DNA of 64,000 bases from Ohtaekwangia kribbensis (GTDB lineage Bacteria; Bacteroidota; Bacteroidia; Cytophagales; Cyclobacteriaceae): assembly GCF_042676245.1 (NCBI RefSeq), contig NZ_JBHTKA010000001.1, positions 1,240,001 through 1,304,000 of the forward strand, read 5' to 3'. Position 1 is the first letter of the stretch; each line of letters opens with the position of its first letter. The notes under the pieces are model-generated. The model saw only the letters and a program-made list of their open reading frames with translations. It was not told the origin of the DNA and ran no database searches. A program made the translations under genes and the position numbers. Below, piece after piece: positions 7,859 through 17,749 of the stretch.

Positions 7859-9025
7859 ATGATCTCACGAAAGAAAAAAATTCTATGGGCGTTAGCAATT
7901 GTTGCCGTGCTGCTGGTAGCCGTGCGACTGGCACTCCCCTATATTGTTCTTCATTACCTGAACAAAACACTTGCCAACATGGATGGTTATTATGGCAAGG
8001 CCGATGATATAGATATAGCATTGATACGGGGCGCCTATGAGATTGACAGTATATATCTGAACAAAGTAGACAGTACTACACAAAAGGAGACACCTTTTTT
8101 TGGTGCGTCTCAGATTGATTTATCCGTAGAGTGGAAAGCGTTGTTTCACGGTTCGATCGTGGGAGAGCTTGTCTTTGAAAACCCGATGATACGATTTACC
8201 AAAGACAAAGTGGAGCCGGATGAAGTGCGAGACGACTCCAGCAGTTTTAAAAATCTGCTCGATGACTTCATGCCTTTGCAGGTAAACCGCGTGGAGATCA
8301 ACAATGGCAGCATTCAGTATATAGATGAAACTTCTAAGCCTCGTGTGGACATCAGTCTTACCAATGCCTACGCACTGGCGGAAAACCTTCGGAACAGTTA
8401 TGACTCAACGGTTGTGTTACCGGCATCCCTTCGGGCACACGCCAATGTATATGAAGGAGATCTTGCCATTAACATGAAACTTAACCCACTGGCGGATGAA
8501 CCAACTTTCGATGTGAACGCTGAATTAAAGAACACGAACCTTGTTAAGCTTAACGACTTCTTTAAAGCCTATGCTAAGGTAGATGTTAACAAAGGCCGCT
8601 TTGGACTTTATACTGAGGTGGCAGCGAAGAAAGGTAAATTTACCGGTTATGTTAAACCGCTCATTCAGGATCTGGACATTCTGGGACAAGAAGATCGCGA
8701 TGATAACATTCTGCGAAAAGCATGGGAAGCTACAGTCGGTGTTGCGGGAGAAATTTTTGAAAACCAACGCAAAGACCAGGTTGCTACCAAAATTCCTTTC
8801 CAGGGAAGTCTCAAAAACCCGGAGACAAATGTATGGTTCGCGCTTACGCGTGTGCTGCAAAATGCTTTTATACAGGCGCTGCAACCTTCCATAGACCAGG
8901 AGATAAATATAGCAACCGTAGAATCACAATCGAAAAAAAAGAAAACTTTCCTGGAAAAAGTGTTCGGCAAAAAAGACGACAAAGAAAAGGATAAGAATAA
9001 GGACAAAGACAAAAAGAAAAGCTGA
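7859..9025 (+). CDS. DUF748/AsmA-like envelope protein
   Basis: 388 residues. An N-terminal membrane anchor (about 9-30, WALAIVAVLLVAVRLALP) is followed by a periplasmic beta-rich region of the AsmA/DUF748 type: LNKTLANMDGYYGKADDIDIALIRGAY, strand-rich repeats such as FENPMIRF and VNRVEINNGSIQYID, and an AELKNTNLVKLNDFF-like middle. The C-terminus is a strikingly charged tail of Lys and Asp (KKDDKEKDKNKDKDKKKS). AsmA-like proteins are linked to outer membrane homeostasis or lipid transfer; the exact role here is unknown. A hairpin begins at its stop codon. Confidence 0.75.
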   Translation: MISRKKKILWALAIVAVLLVAVRLALPYIVLHYLNKTLANMDGYYGKADDIDIALIRGAYEIDSIYLNKVDSTTQKETPFFGASQIDLSVEWKALFHGSIVGELVFENPMIRFTKDKVEPDEVRDDSSSFKNLLDDFMPLQVNRVEINNGSIQYIDETSKPRVDISLTNAYALAENLRNSYDSTVVLPASLRAHANVYEGDLAINMKLNPLADEPTFDVNAELKNTNLVKLNDFFKAYAKVDVNKGRFGLYTEVAAKKGKFTGYVKPLIQDLDILGQEDRDDNILRKAWEATVGVAGEIFENQRKDQVATKIPFQGSLKNPETNVWFALTRVLQNAFIQALQPSIDQEINIATVESQSKKKKTFLEKVFGKKDDKEKDKNKDKDKKKS

Positions 9026-9051
9026 TTCAAACACTACATCTTCGAATCAGC
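9021..9051. terminator. Hairpin between convergent genes
   Basis: GCTGATTC (9021-9028) and GAATCAGC (9044-9051) form an 8-bp perfect stem with a 15-nt loop, overlapping the TGA of the DUF748 gene. A short T run follows at 9060-9065. It sits between two convergent genes and may stop transcription from the plus strand. Confidence 0.5.
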
Positions 9052-9062
9052 CTGTCTCCTTT

Positions 9063-10904
9063 TTACAGATTGGTATATACAACAACGCTTAGCGGCCGTA
9101 TCGTAACAACTTCTCCGGCCAGGACCTGTTCCGGATGTTTATTTGGGTTTCCTGTTATACACCATTGGTCCTCTTTCGAATCCAGTACCTTTAGCCATTG
9201 TGTGGTGTAGGCAGCCATGGTATACACATACTTCTCTTCGGAAAAATTAAACAGGCACAATAGATGTGCACGATTATGTTTACGATGCAACAGCAAGCCT
9301 TTTTCACCTATTACCGTTGCCTGAAAATCTTTTCGGGCATAACTCTTCAAGGCAACATGATTCTGTCGCATGCTGATGAGTTGTTTGTGCCAATTGCGCA
9401 TAACCGCATGCTTCCCTTCATTGCGCTTGTCCCATTTCAATTTGGATGCATGAAACGTTTCCTGCGCATAGGCATCGGGTGGTTCGCCTTCAGAGGCAAA
9501 TGCAGCGAACTCTTTCTTACGTCCTTCGCGTACCGCATCAATCAAATCAGGGTCCTCATGACTGATAAAATAAAAAAACGGAGATTCGTCCGCGTACTCT
9601 TCGCCCATAAAGAGCATGGGTATATACGGAGACAGTAACATGGCTGCCGCTGCGAGCTTCAGTCTTTCGAAATCAACCAGTGCCGATAACCGCTCGGCTC
9701 GCACACGATTACCAACCTGATCGTGATTCATGGTAAAAACTAAAAACCGATTGGGTGGAATACCGGCAGATGAAGCACCATATTTACGTTTCCGGAATTT
9801 CACGTACTCACCGCTCATGACAAAGCCTTCGTTATAGGCTTTCTCCAATTGTTCCATCGAGCCGAAATCTTCATAACGCTTCTTTCCGCGTTTGTCCAGC
9901 AAGACATATAGGGCATGGTGGAAATCATCTAGCCACTGTGCCTCAAAACCAACACCACCCTTCCCGATTGGCGTTACTATCTTCGGACTGTTAAAATCGC
10001 TTTCCGCGATCATATACAACGGCCTGGCTACTCGCCTTTCAAGCGCTTTAATCCGCTTATGACAGAGTTCCCAGAAATGTTCTGCACTCGTATCAAAGAC
10101 AGCATGTATAGCATCCAGTCGTAAGCCGTCAATATGAAAATGGTTGAACCAATATATAGGATTGCCGGAAAAATAATCGCGCACACCATCCGACCACTCG
10201 CCATCAAAATTTATAGCATTCCCCCACGGGGTACGATAGGTATCAGTAAAATACGGGGCATAATGCTCAAACCAATTTCCTTCCGGCCCTATATGGTTAT
10301 ATACTACATCGAGTACCACTGCTATACCTTTTTTATGACACGCGTTCACCAGCTTTTTCAATCCCTGCGGACCTCCGTATGAGTTCTGTACTGCATACGG
10401 AAATACACCATCATATCCCCAGTTTCGCTCACCTGAGAATTGAGACACCGGCATAATCTCCAATGCATTTATGCCATTGTCCAATAAATCTTCGAGGCGC
10501 GGTATAATTGCTTCGAAAGTTCCTTCTTCGGTAAATGTACCGACATGAAGTTCGTATAGTATATAATCTTCCAGGGGCTTGCCGCGCCACGCTTCGTCCT
10601 CCCAGACAAAAGCATTGTGATCTACTATTTCAGATGGGCCTTTTACACCGTGCGGTTGAAAATGAGAAGCGAGATCCGGTATATCTTCCGCTCCTTCCGG
10701 CATGAAGAAGTATTGCGTACCGGGCGTTACACGGCTCAGCTTCTTATAAAAGTATCCGGATTCGTCTTTTATCATCTCCACTTTCTCTTCCTGTGGAGCC
10801 ACCAGGTGTAGTATCATTTTCTTCTTTTCAGGAGCCCATACAGAAAATGTACAGGTACCATCTTCAGCATATACTGCACCGTGAATGCGTGCGTCTGTAG
10901 ACAT
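9063..10904 (-). CDS. treZ: Malto-oligosyltrehalose trehalohydrolase
   Basis: 613 residues, full length for TreZ. This GH13 enzyme releases trehalose from maltooligosyl-trehalose. The N-terminal beta domain has FSVWAPEKKK, followed by YELHVGTFTEEGTF and the catalytic barrel. Likely catalytic residues are Asp264 (GLRLDAIHAV), Glu301 (MIAESDFN) and Asp395 (FTMNHDQVGN). LWDDF-type TreZ signatures are present as WLDDFHHAL. It follows the GH13 glucosidase gene by 26 bp, so the two form an operon. The partner that makes its substrate, TreY, is not in the window. Confidence 0.93.
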   Translation of the reverse strand: MSTDARIHGAVYAEDGTCTFSVWAPEKKKMILHLVAPQEEKVEMIKDESGYFYKKLSRVTPGTQYFFMPEGAEDIPDLASHFQPHGVKGPSEIVDHNAFVWEDEAWRGKPLEDYILYELHVGTFTEEGTFEAIIPRLEDLLDNGINALEIMPVSQFSGERNWGYDGVFPYAVQNSYGGPQGLKKLVNACHKKGIAVVLDVVYNHIGPEGNWFEHYAPYFTDTYRTPWGNAINFDGEWSDGVRDYFSGNPIYWFNHFHIDGLRLDAIHAVFDTSAEHFWELCHKRIKALERRVARPLYMIAESDFNSPKIVTPIGKGGVGFEAQWLDDFHHALYVLLDKRGKKRYEDFGSMEQLEKAYNEGFVMSGEYVKFRKRKYGASSAGIPPNRFLVFTMNHDQVGNRVRAERLSALVDFERLKLAAAAMLLSPYIPMLFMGEEYADESPFFYFISHEDPDLIDAVREGRKKEFAAFASEGEPPDAYAQETFHASKLKWDKRNEGKHAVMRNWHKQLISMRQNHVALKSYARKDFQATVIGEKGLLLHRKHNRAHLLCLFNFSEEKYVYTMAAYTTQWLKVLDSKEDQWCITGNPNKHPEQVLAGEVVTIRPLSVVVYTNL

Positions 10905-10930
10905 ATATATAGTTAATCAACAAATTTATT

Positions 10931-12547
10931 TTAGGCATCGAGCCGCACAACAATGGCTTCATCGCCACTCAGGCTGGTGGTACCCTCTACGGTCGTTCCC
11001 TCCAGCTCAGGCGAAGTAGACACAAGGATGGTGCCTTTCAAAGGTTCTGCCAGCGATTTGAAATAACACGGGCGATGACTAAAGTTTAATACAATCAACA
11101 AACGCGGTGCTCCTTCAGCAGCACGTATATAGGCCATCATCTGGTGATCGGCATATACTGGCATATAATTACCGGCTACCAGTGCTATATATTCTTCACG
11201 CAGCCGAATCAATTTCCGGTAAAGCTGAAGCATGGAGTATGCATCATCCTTCTGTGCCTGTACATTGACCTGGTAAAAATTACGATCGAGTCGTAACCAT
11301 GGTTTACCAGCTGTAAAACCACCTTGTTCACTGTTGTTCCATTGCATAGGTGTGCGCGAAGGATCACGACTCAAATTCTTATCGGGCATATTAAGTCCCT
11401 GTGGATCTTGTATTTCATGAAACGGAATGGGTACATCGCGCATGCCTATTTCATCACCATAGTATACCGTGGGCGTGCCACGCAAAGTCAGTAGCAACGT
11501 AGCAGCTACACGCGCCTGGTGGGCTCCAACCCGACTGGCAATACGAGGCTGGTCATGATTACTCAATACCCAGTTCGGCCAGCCCTGTGAAGGTAATGCT
11601 CCTTCGTACTCGCTCACGGCAGAAGCAATGACGCGCGCATTCCACGGCAGCGTAAGCAACTGGAAATTAAACGGAAGATGTGCCCCCTGATTATCTTTAC
11701 CATAATACGTAACCAGCTTATGAATCGGAAGGTATATTTCACCAATCAGCATGCGCTCGGTATAGCGATCGAGCAACGCACGCATTTCACGAACGATATC
11801 ATGTACTTCCGGCTGATCGGTTGAGTATACTGGTAATAACTGATCGTATGTAGCCATGTGATGCTGATACGCGGTATTCACCGGGTTATCACGCAGCTTC
11901 TCATCCTTGATCATGTGCCACATAACATCCACCCGAAAACCATCCACGCCTTTCTCGAGCCAGAAGCGCATGGTATCAAGCATAGCTTGCCGTACAGCCG
12001 GGTTGCGCCAGTTCAGGTCGGGCTGTTCTTTCAGGAACGCGTGATAATAATATTGCTGTGTTGTCTCATCCCATTGCCAGGCCGATCCGCCAAAAGCTGC
12101 AAGCCAGTTGTTCGGCACGCCACCATCCGGTCGTGCGTCTCGCCATATATACCAGTCGCGCCTGGGGTTGTTGCGTGAAGATTTTGATTCGAGAAACCAC
12201 GGATGCTGATCGGATGTATGGTTGGGAACAAGATCGAGGATGAGTTTCATGTTCCGTGCATGTATCTCACGCACGAGTTCATCAAAATCATCCATCGTAC
12301 CAAACATGGAATGTATATTGGTATAATCTGCTATATCATACCCGAAGTCGGCCATGGGCGAAGGATATATAGGGGAAATCCATATAGCGCGAATGCCCAG
12401 CCATTGCAGGTAATCCAGTCGGGTTATGATGCCTCGCAGATCGCCAATGCCATCGCCATTGTTGTCCTGAAACGAGCGCGGATATATCTGGTAAATAACT
12501 CCGCTCTGCCACCACAAAGTGTTTGGTTGATTGTTTTGTACTCCCAT
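10931..12547 (-). CDS. GH13 alpha-glucosidase (oligo-1,6-glucosidase type)
   Basis: 538 residues with all GH13 regions: DLVPNHTS, nucleophile Asp207 (GVDGFRVDVMW), acid/base Glu270 (MLIGEIYLP) and Asp332 (LSNHDQPRI). LRGTPTVYYGDEIGM and the SRDPSRTPMQW segment place it with alpha-glucosidases, oligo-1,6-glucosidases and trehalose synthases. No signal peptide is apparent, so it is probably cytoplasmic. It is first in an operon with treZ, so a role in maltodextrin or trehalose turnover is likely. The exact substrate cannot be set from sequence. Confidence 0.85.
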   Translation of the reverse strand: MGVQNNQPNTLWWQSGVIYQIYPRSFQDNNGDGIGDLRGIITRLDYLQWLGIRAIWISPIYPSPMADFGYDIADYTNIHSMFGTMDDFDELVREIHARNMKLILDLVPNHTSDQHPWFLESKSSRNNPRRDWYIWRDARPDGGVPNNWLAAFGGSAWQWDETTQQYYYHAFLKEQPDLNWRNPAVRQAMLDTMRFWLEKGVDGFRVDVMWHMIKDEKLRDNPVNTAYQHHMATYDQLLPVYSTDQPEVHDIVREMRALLDRYTERMLIGEIYLPIHKLVTYYGKDNQGAHLPFNFQLLTLPWNARVIASAVSEYEGALPSQGWPNWVLSNHDQPRIASRVGAHQARVAATLLLTLRGTPTVYYGDEIGMRDVPIPFHEIQDPQGLNMPDKNLSRDPSRTPMQWNNSEQGGFTAGKPWLRLDRNFYQVNVQAQKDDAYSMLQLYRKLIRLREEYIALVAGNYMPVYADHQMMAYIRAAEGAPRLLIVLNFSHRPCYFKSLAEPLKGTILVSTSPELEGTTVEGTTSLSGDEAIVVRLDA

Positions 12548-12683
12548 ACCATTCTTGTTTCCAAAAAGCTGTGCCAGTACAATAGAAAGCTATATGAAAA
12601 TGAATAAGTCGCGAATTGGCATTTTTTTACTCATAAAAAAGTATACCCTTCTGAAAATGAGGAAAGTCATTGATATTCGACAT

Positions 12684-12716
12684 AAAAAAAGAACCTGAGT
12701 GTTATACCTCAGGTTC
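12684..12716 (-). terminator. Rho-independent terminator after aldo/keto reductase gene
   Basis: GAACCTGAG (12691-12699) pairs with CTCAGGTTC (12708-12716), a perfect 9-bp stem with an 8-nt loop. On the minus strand the stem is followed directly by seven T residues (12684-12690). It lies 34 bp beyond the stop codon of the gene ending at 12750. Confidence 0.9.
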
Positions 12717-12749
12717 TGCTTATATCGTTTTCGCTTCTCCAGCAATTGA

Positions 12750-13607
12750 TTAGACCGGGGCAATGGCATTCAGCTCACGCAGATCCAGATCGTTCAAATC
12801 AAGTACTGCGGCTTTCATGTTATCTTCGAGGTGCTTTACGCGCGATGTACCGGGTATTAACAAGATGTTATCAGCGCGGTGCAACAGCCAGCTAAGCGCG
12901 ACCTGGTGTACGGTAGCATTGTGTCGGTCTGCTATATTTTTCAACGTTTGCTGTGCTGCTACATTTCCGGCACTAAGCGGATACCACGGAATGAAGGCTA
13001 TACTATTTTTATGGGTATATTCCAGTACCGCTTCCCACTTCCGGTTATCAACACTATACATGTTCTGCACCGATACCACGGGAAAGAATTTCTGTGCACG
13101 CTGTATATCATCAACGCTAACTTCCGAGAGTCCTATATGCTTTATCTTTCCTTCCTCCTGTGCCTTGCGTAAAAACGCAAATGATTTTTCAGCCGGTACT
13201 TTGGGATCAATGCGATGTAATTGATACAGATCGATTTGTTCAAGTTTGAGACGTTTCAGACTTCCTTCCAACGCACGTTTCAAATGATCGGGATGTGAAT
13301 TGACATTCCATACATTCGGACCGGAACGTTCGAAGCCACCTTTCGTTGCAATCACCAGGTCTTTCGGATACGGATGCAATGCTTCGGCTATCAGTTCTTC
13401 CGAAACATCTGGTCCGTAACTATCTGCAGTATCTATAAAATTTACGCCCAGCTCTACTGCACGCTTCAATACGCGGAGTGCTTCGGCTTTATCGGCTGGT
13501 GGTCCCCATATACCTTCACCTGTAATACGCATAGCGCCATAACCCAAACGGTTAACAGTAAGATCGCCTCCCACACGAAATGTGTCGTTGATTGTTTTTG
13601 TACTCAT
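12750..13607 (-). CDS. Aldo/keto reductase (YdbC-like)
   Basis: 285 residues from the ATG at 13607; a TTG at 13649 would add 14 unlikely residues. The aldo/keto reductase catalytic set is visible: Asp and Tyr in FIDTADSYG, Lys in VIATKGG and His in YQLHRID. The NADPH-binding end has LLIPGTSRVKHLEDN. Overall resemblance is to E. coli YdbC and pyridoxal reductase-like members (RLGYGAMRITGEGIWGPP). It would reduce aldehydes or ketones with NADPH in the cytoplasm; the substrate is unknown. It is monocistronic with a strong terminator. Confidence 0.88.
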   Translation of the reverse strand: MSTKTINDTFRVGGDLTVNRLGYGAMRITGEGIWGPPADKAEALRVLKRAVELGVNFIDTADSYGPDVSEELIAEALHPYPKDLVIATKGGFERSGPNVWNVNSHPDHLKRALEGSLKRLKLEQIDLYQLHRIDPKVPAEKSFAFLRKAQEEGKIKHIGLSEVSVDDIQRAQKFFPVVSVQNMYSVDNRKWEAVLEYTHKNSIAFIPWYPLSAGNVAAQQTLKNIADRHNATVHQVALSWLLHRADNILLIPGTSRVKHLEDNMKAAVLDLNDLDLRELNAIAPV

Positions 13608-13781
13608 AATTGTATCGTTTAGACAATTGAAATGTACCTTACAACACAACCCGAATCGAAAACATTTTTAGGAAGCGTGTCTTTTTTCAGAATATTTATT
13701 TCTGCCACCCATCAACAACCTACATTATATAAACGATCGCTATATACCGATAAACAACCATAAACGAAATCCCCACACACG

Positions 13782-13805
13782 TAAACACATAAACACCTAA
13801 ACACG
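13782..13805. repeat. Three 8-bp tandem repeats TAAACACN
   Basis: TAAACACA, TAAACACC and TAAACACG follow each other without gap at 13782-13789, 13790-13797 and 13798-13805, ending 5 bp before the permease stop codon. A weaker unit precedes them. Only the last base of each unit varies. No function is evident. Confidence 0.7.
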
Positions 13806-13810
13806 TAACC

Positions 13811-16171
13811 TCATTCATCACGAAGACACCGTGCCGGATTAACACGCGCAGCACGAATAGCCTGCAAGCCAACCGTTAACCAGGATATAAACAGCGCTAT
13901 ACATCCGCCACTTACAAAATACCACCACGTTAACGGGATCTTATAGGCAAAGTTATCCAGCCAGAATTTACCTATATAATAGCTCACAGGTAATGCCAGT
14001 ATAATAGCCACCAGGACAATGCGCGTAAAATCTGCCGTAAGCAGTATAACTATATTTGTTGCGCTCGATCCCAGCACCTTACGAATGCCAATCTCCTTGA
14101 GTCTTCGCTCAGCCGTAAAGGATGCAAGTCCAAATAAACCCAGGCATGAAATAAGAATGGCAAGCCCGGCAAAGTATTCTGATAGTGTACCGATGCGTTC
14201 TTCTGCAGCATATTGTGCCTGATAGTCCTGATCGAGAAAACGATAATCAAGATCGAATTCCGGATTATAAGTCCGGTAAAAATTCTGCAACCTGTCAATT
14301 GTCTCACGCTCGGAGCCGGCCGTCATACGCGCAATGATCTTGCTTGTATAAGGAGGTGCTATAACAAAGAACATCGGTGCAACTTTACTGTGCAGCGATT
14401 CAAAATGAAAATCTTTCACTACACCTATAATTTCAACATTCAGTTTATCGTTGCCAAGCTGTATCGTTTTACCTATCGGATCTTTAAGTGCCATGATATC
14501 AATGGCTGTCTCATTAAATATAGCTTTAAACCCCGGACTATCGTCCCGCGAGAATGCGCGACCTTGCAGTAGTTCCAGGTCCAGCATTTCGATAACATCA
14601 TAGTTAACCGGACGTATAGCAAATGGGACAAGCATATTCGGTTCTTTACCTTCCCACTCTATTTCAGTGGTGTTACCTCCGCCTACCATGCTTTGTCCTA
14701 TACTCGAAGCGCTCACAATGCCGGGAAGTTTTCGGAGTTCATTCAGAAATGTTTCCGGATTTTCTTTCACACGTCCTTCCATCGGGAAATGAATGACGTT
14801 GTCTTTATTATACCCGAGGTTTCTGGATTGCAGAAAATCGATCTGCATATATATGATCAAAACAGAAACGATAAAGATTACCGAGAGCGTGAACTGGAAT
14901 ATAACAAGACCTTTTCGTGCCCACAGTTCGCCTGTTGACGAATTCAGTTTGCCTTTCAATACATGGACCGGGCTAAACCCGGAAAGATATAGGGCCGGGT
15001 AACTGCCTGCCAATAAACCGGCTGCCAATGTTATGAGGAGCGATGCCACCACAAGATCGGTGCTGAATGTTAATACCAGTTGCTTAACCGTTATGATGTT
15101 AAAGCTGGGAAGGACCAAATCTACCATGAGCACTGCGAGCAGAAGCGAAAGGAAACTCATAAACATCGACTCTCCTAAATGTTGTATAACCAATGTTCGT
15201 CTGCCTGCACCTATGGCTTTCTTTATACCAATCTCTTTAAGCCTGCGTGATGCTTTTGCTGTAGAGAGGTTCATAAAATTAATGCAGGCAATAACGAGTA
15301 TAAAAGCAGCGATTACACTAAACAAGATCACATAGTCAATTCGGCCACCGGTGGCTATACCATTTTCAAACCGGCCGAAGAGATACCCATCTGAATATTT
15401 CTGTAAAATCAGATCGCGGTGTGTAGCGGTTGTCTTTGTTTTAATGAGACCTGATATTTTTCGCTCGAACAAAGTGGCATCGGTTCCTTTCTTTAAAACA
15501 AGAAAAGTCATGGGACCGGAGTTAGCCCAGTTGAGTACACCTTTGTTGGTGTCCTTCATAACCTCAAACGACAGAACGAAATCAGATCGCAGAGACGAAG
15601 CAGAAGGAATGTCTTTGAATACACCACTCACGATATACTCCTGCTCGCGCTGCCATTCGATTGCTTTACCCATCGCGTTGGCTGTTGTTGTAAACAGACT
15701 CTTCGCTATACTTTCGGATATCACAATGGAATTCTTATCTGCGAGTACACGGCTGGCATCACCGTGAAGCAGGTCAAACGAGAAAATATTAAAGTAATCC
15801 TTACCGGCATATATACCGGCTGCACTTATCCGCTTGTCCTTTACCGATAACGTAAAGCGGTCAAACCAATAGGGAGGCGTAACCGTTGATGCATACTCTA
15901 CCTCGGGCATATCTTCCGCCAGTGTTTCAGCCAGTAGCCCGGGCGTTGAATCAGTAACTCCGATGTTACCGGAGTGTTGCTGCTTCTCAAATATTTTATA
16001 CAGCCAGCTGTCGTTGGCGTGGAATTTATCAACCTGCCACTCATCATATACCCACAGGTATATCAGCAAGGTACAGGCAAGACCTGTGGAAAGACCAGCC
16101 AGGTTGATAAAGAATGTACCTCTGAACCTTTTGAAATTCCGGTAAAGGAGTAAAAAATTATGTCGGAGCAT
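13811..16171 (-). CDS. FtsX/MacB-type ABC transporter permease
   Basis: 786 residues from the ATG at 16171 (RHNFLLLYRNFKRFRG follows); an upstream frame to 16249 is unlikely to be coding. The layout is the Bacteroidota eight-helix MacB-like permease: one N-terminal helix with INLAGLSTGLACTLLIY, a periplasmic core domain, three helices with SRRLKEIGIKKAIGA, a second periplasmic domain, and a second FtsX module ending AARVNPARCLRDE. The duplicated RLKEIGIRKVLGSS motif contacts the ATPase, which is not in this window. It is divergent from the NtrC-type pair at 16382-19073, and such pairs commonly regulate these permeases in this phylum. The substrate is unknown. Confidence 0.9.
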   Translation of the reverse strand: MLRHNFLLLYRNFKRFRGTFFINLAGLSTGLACTLLIYLWVYDEWQVDKFHANDSWLYKIFEKQQHSGNIGVTDSTPGLLAETLAEDMPEVEYASTVTPPYWFDRFTLSVKDKRISAAGIYAGKDYFNIFSFDLLHGDASRVLADKNSIVISESIAKSLFTTTANAMGKAIEWQREQEYIVSGVFKDIPSASSLRSDFVLSFEVMKDTNKGVLNWANSGPMTFLVLKKGTDATLFERKISGLIKTKTTATHRDLILQKYSDGYLFGRFENGIATGGRIDYVILFSVIAAFILVIACINFMNLSTAKASRRLKEIGIKKAIGAGRRTLVIQHLGESMFMSFLSLLLAVLMVDLVLPSFNIITVKQLVLTFSTDLVVASLLITLAAGLLAGSYPALYLSGFSPVHVLKGKLNSSTGELWARKGLVIFQFTLSVIFIVSVLIIYMQIDFLQSRNLGYNKDNVIHFPMEGRVKENPETFLNELRKLPGIVSASSIGQSMVGGGNTTEIEWEGKEPNMLVPFAIRPVNYDVIEMLDLELLQGRAFSRDDSPGFKAIFNETAIDIMALKDPIGKTIQLGNDKLNVEIIGVVKDFHFESLHSKVAPMFFVIAPPYTSKIIARMTAGSERETIDRLQNFYRTYNPEFDLDYRFLDQDYQAQYAAEERIGTLSEYFAGLAILISCLGLFGLASFTAERRLKEIGIRKVLGSSATNIVILLTADFTRIVLVAIILALPVSYYIGKFWLDNFAYKIPLTWWYFVSGGCIALFISWLTVGLQAIRAARVNPARCLRDE

Positions 16172-16381
16172 ATAGATCCCTGTTTCTTTCTCTAGGTGTT
16201 TACCAACACGATGCCATAAACAATATGCTCCTTTTCGTGCGAAATACAAGCGTATTCACCTGAATCGTTATAGCGAGTGCCCATTCATAAAAATAAAACT
16301 GTCCATTGGTGGGCACTTTCTATTGCTTTCAGCCATGCTGTCTATACCTTTAACGATCGGTACCTATAAGTCTGAACAGCC

Positions 16382-17749
16382 ATGAAAGCAGCCGGAAATA
16401 TACTGCTCGTTGATGATGATGAATTTGTTCTTCTCTCGGTCAAGCTATTGCTCGAACCCTATTTTACTTCCGTTAAAACGATCAGCAACCCCGAGCGCAT
16501 TCAGGCGTTGCTGGACCGCGAACAATTTGATGTGGTAGTGCTCGACATGAATTTTCGCCAGGGCGATACCACGGGGAACCAGGGACGGTTCTGGTTGAAG
16601 AAGATCAAAAGTATAGCGCCTGAGACACAGGTAATTTTATTAACGGCTTACGGTGATATACATGTAGCCGTAGAATCAATGAAAGAAGGTGCACTCGATT
16701 TTATAGTGAAGCCCTGGCAGAATGAAAAGCTACTGGCTACCGTTAAGACAGCGCACTTGTTAAGCCAGGAGAAAAAGAAAGTAAAGCAGTTGAAATCGCA
16801 GCAGCGATCACTAGCCTCTGCGTTGGATCGGCACGAACCGGTTATCGGTATATCTGAATCTATACTTGCCATCCGAAAGGCGATTGAGAAAGTGGCGCCC
16901 ACGGAAGCTGATGTCCTAATTCTCGGACAAAACGGTACGGGTAAAGAAATTATAGCGCGCGAAATACACCGGAACTCCGCCCGGGCCAACGGTATATTTA
17001 TGACGGTGGATGTAGGTTCTCTAAGCGAAAGTCTTTTTGAAAGTGAAATGTTTGGACACCGTAAAGGAGCTTTTACCGATGCAAAAGAAGACCGCGCAGG
17101 CCGGTTTGAAGCTGCGGCTGGTGGTACTTTATTTCTCGATGAGATCGGCAATCTGTCACTTTCGCTTCAGGCCAAATTGCTCACCGTGCTACAACACAAA
17201 AAAGTTACCCGACTGGGTACGCATGAAAGTATCGATCTGGATGTACGAATTATCTGTGCCACCAATGGCAACCTGCAGGCTATGGTAAAGGAAGGTAAAT
17301 TCAGGGAAGATCTATACTATCGCATTAACACGGTAGAGCTCACGTTGCCACCGCTGCAGGATCGCGCAGAAGATATACCTTTACTGGCTGAACACTTTCT
17401 GAGCCGCTTCAGTCATAAATACCAGAAGCCTTACTTAAAGTTTACCGATGATGTTATCTATACTCTTCAGAAATACCGGTGGCCGGGTAATATACGCGAA
17501 CTGCAACACGCGGTTGAGCGTGCGGTAATTATGTGCGAAGGACAGCAGATCGAATCTGCAGATTTCGGAACCCTGCAAAAACAAATGTCTTCTGAAGTTA
17601 CCTTTGAAGATTTCAACCTCGAAAAACTTGAAGCCTGGGCGATCCGCAAAGCTATAGCGAAACACCACGGAAACATCAGTCATGCTGCCGATGAATTAGG
17701 ACTTTCGCGTGGTGCACTATACCGAAGAATCCAAACCTATGGTATTTAA
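16382..17749 (+). CDS. Sigma-54-dependent NtrC-type response regulator
   Basis: 455 residues. Receiver at about 1-125 with phospho-Asp55 (VVLDMNF). Sigma-54 AAA+ domain at about 150-390 with Walker A GQNGTGKE (182-189), a GAFTDA loop (229-234) in place of canonical GAFTGA, and Walker B GGTLFLDEIGN. Arginine-finger region and WPGNIRELQ follow. A Fis-type helix-turn-helix closes the protein (HGNISHAADELGLSRGALYRR). The start overlaps nothing upstream. It is translationally coupled to the kinase gene, which begins 11 bp before its stop. The divergent permease is its likely target. Confidence 0.93.
   Translation: MKAAGNILLVDDDEFVLLSVKLLLEPYFTSVKTISNPERIQALLDREQFDVVVLDMNFRQGDTTGNQGRFWLKKIKSIAPETQVILLTAYGDIHVAVESMKEGALDFIVKPWQNEKLLATVKTAHLLSQEKKKVKQLKSQQRSLASALDRHEPVIGISESILAIRKAIEKVAPTEADVLILGQNGTGKEIIAREIHRNSARANGIFMTVDVGSLSESLFESEMFGHRKGAFTDAKEDRAGRFEAAAGGTLFLDEIGNLSLSLQAKLLTVLQHKKVTRLGTHESIDLDVRIICATNGNLQAMVKEGKFREDLYYRINTVELTLPPLQDRAEDIPLLAEHFLSRFSHKYQKPYLKFTDDVIYTLQKYRWPGNIRELQHAVERAVIMCEGQQIESADFGTLQKQMSSEVTFEDFNLEKLEAWAIRKAIAKHHGNISHAADELGLSRGALYRRIQTYGI

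Noticed and set aside
16205..16235. Sigma-54-like promoter for the permease on the minus strand
   Set aside because: TGGCA and TTGG occur, but spacing is one base short and the -12 GC is GG.
16290..16325. Sigma-54-like promoter upstream of the NtrC-type gene
   Set aside because: TGGGCAC and TTGC are present but spaced one base too far apart (11 instead of 10 between the GG and GC steps), and sigma-54 promoters tolerate little variation.
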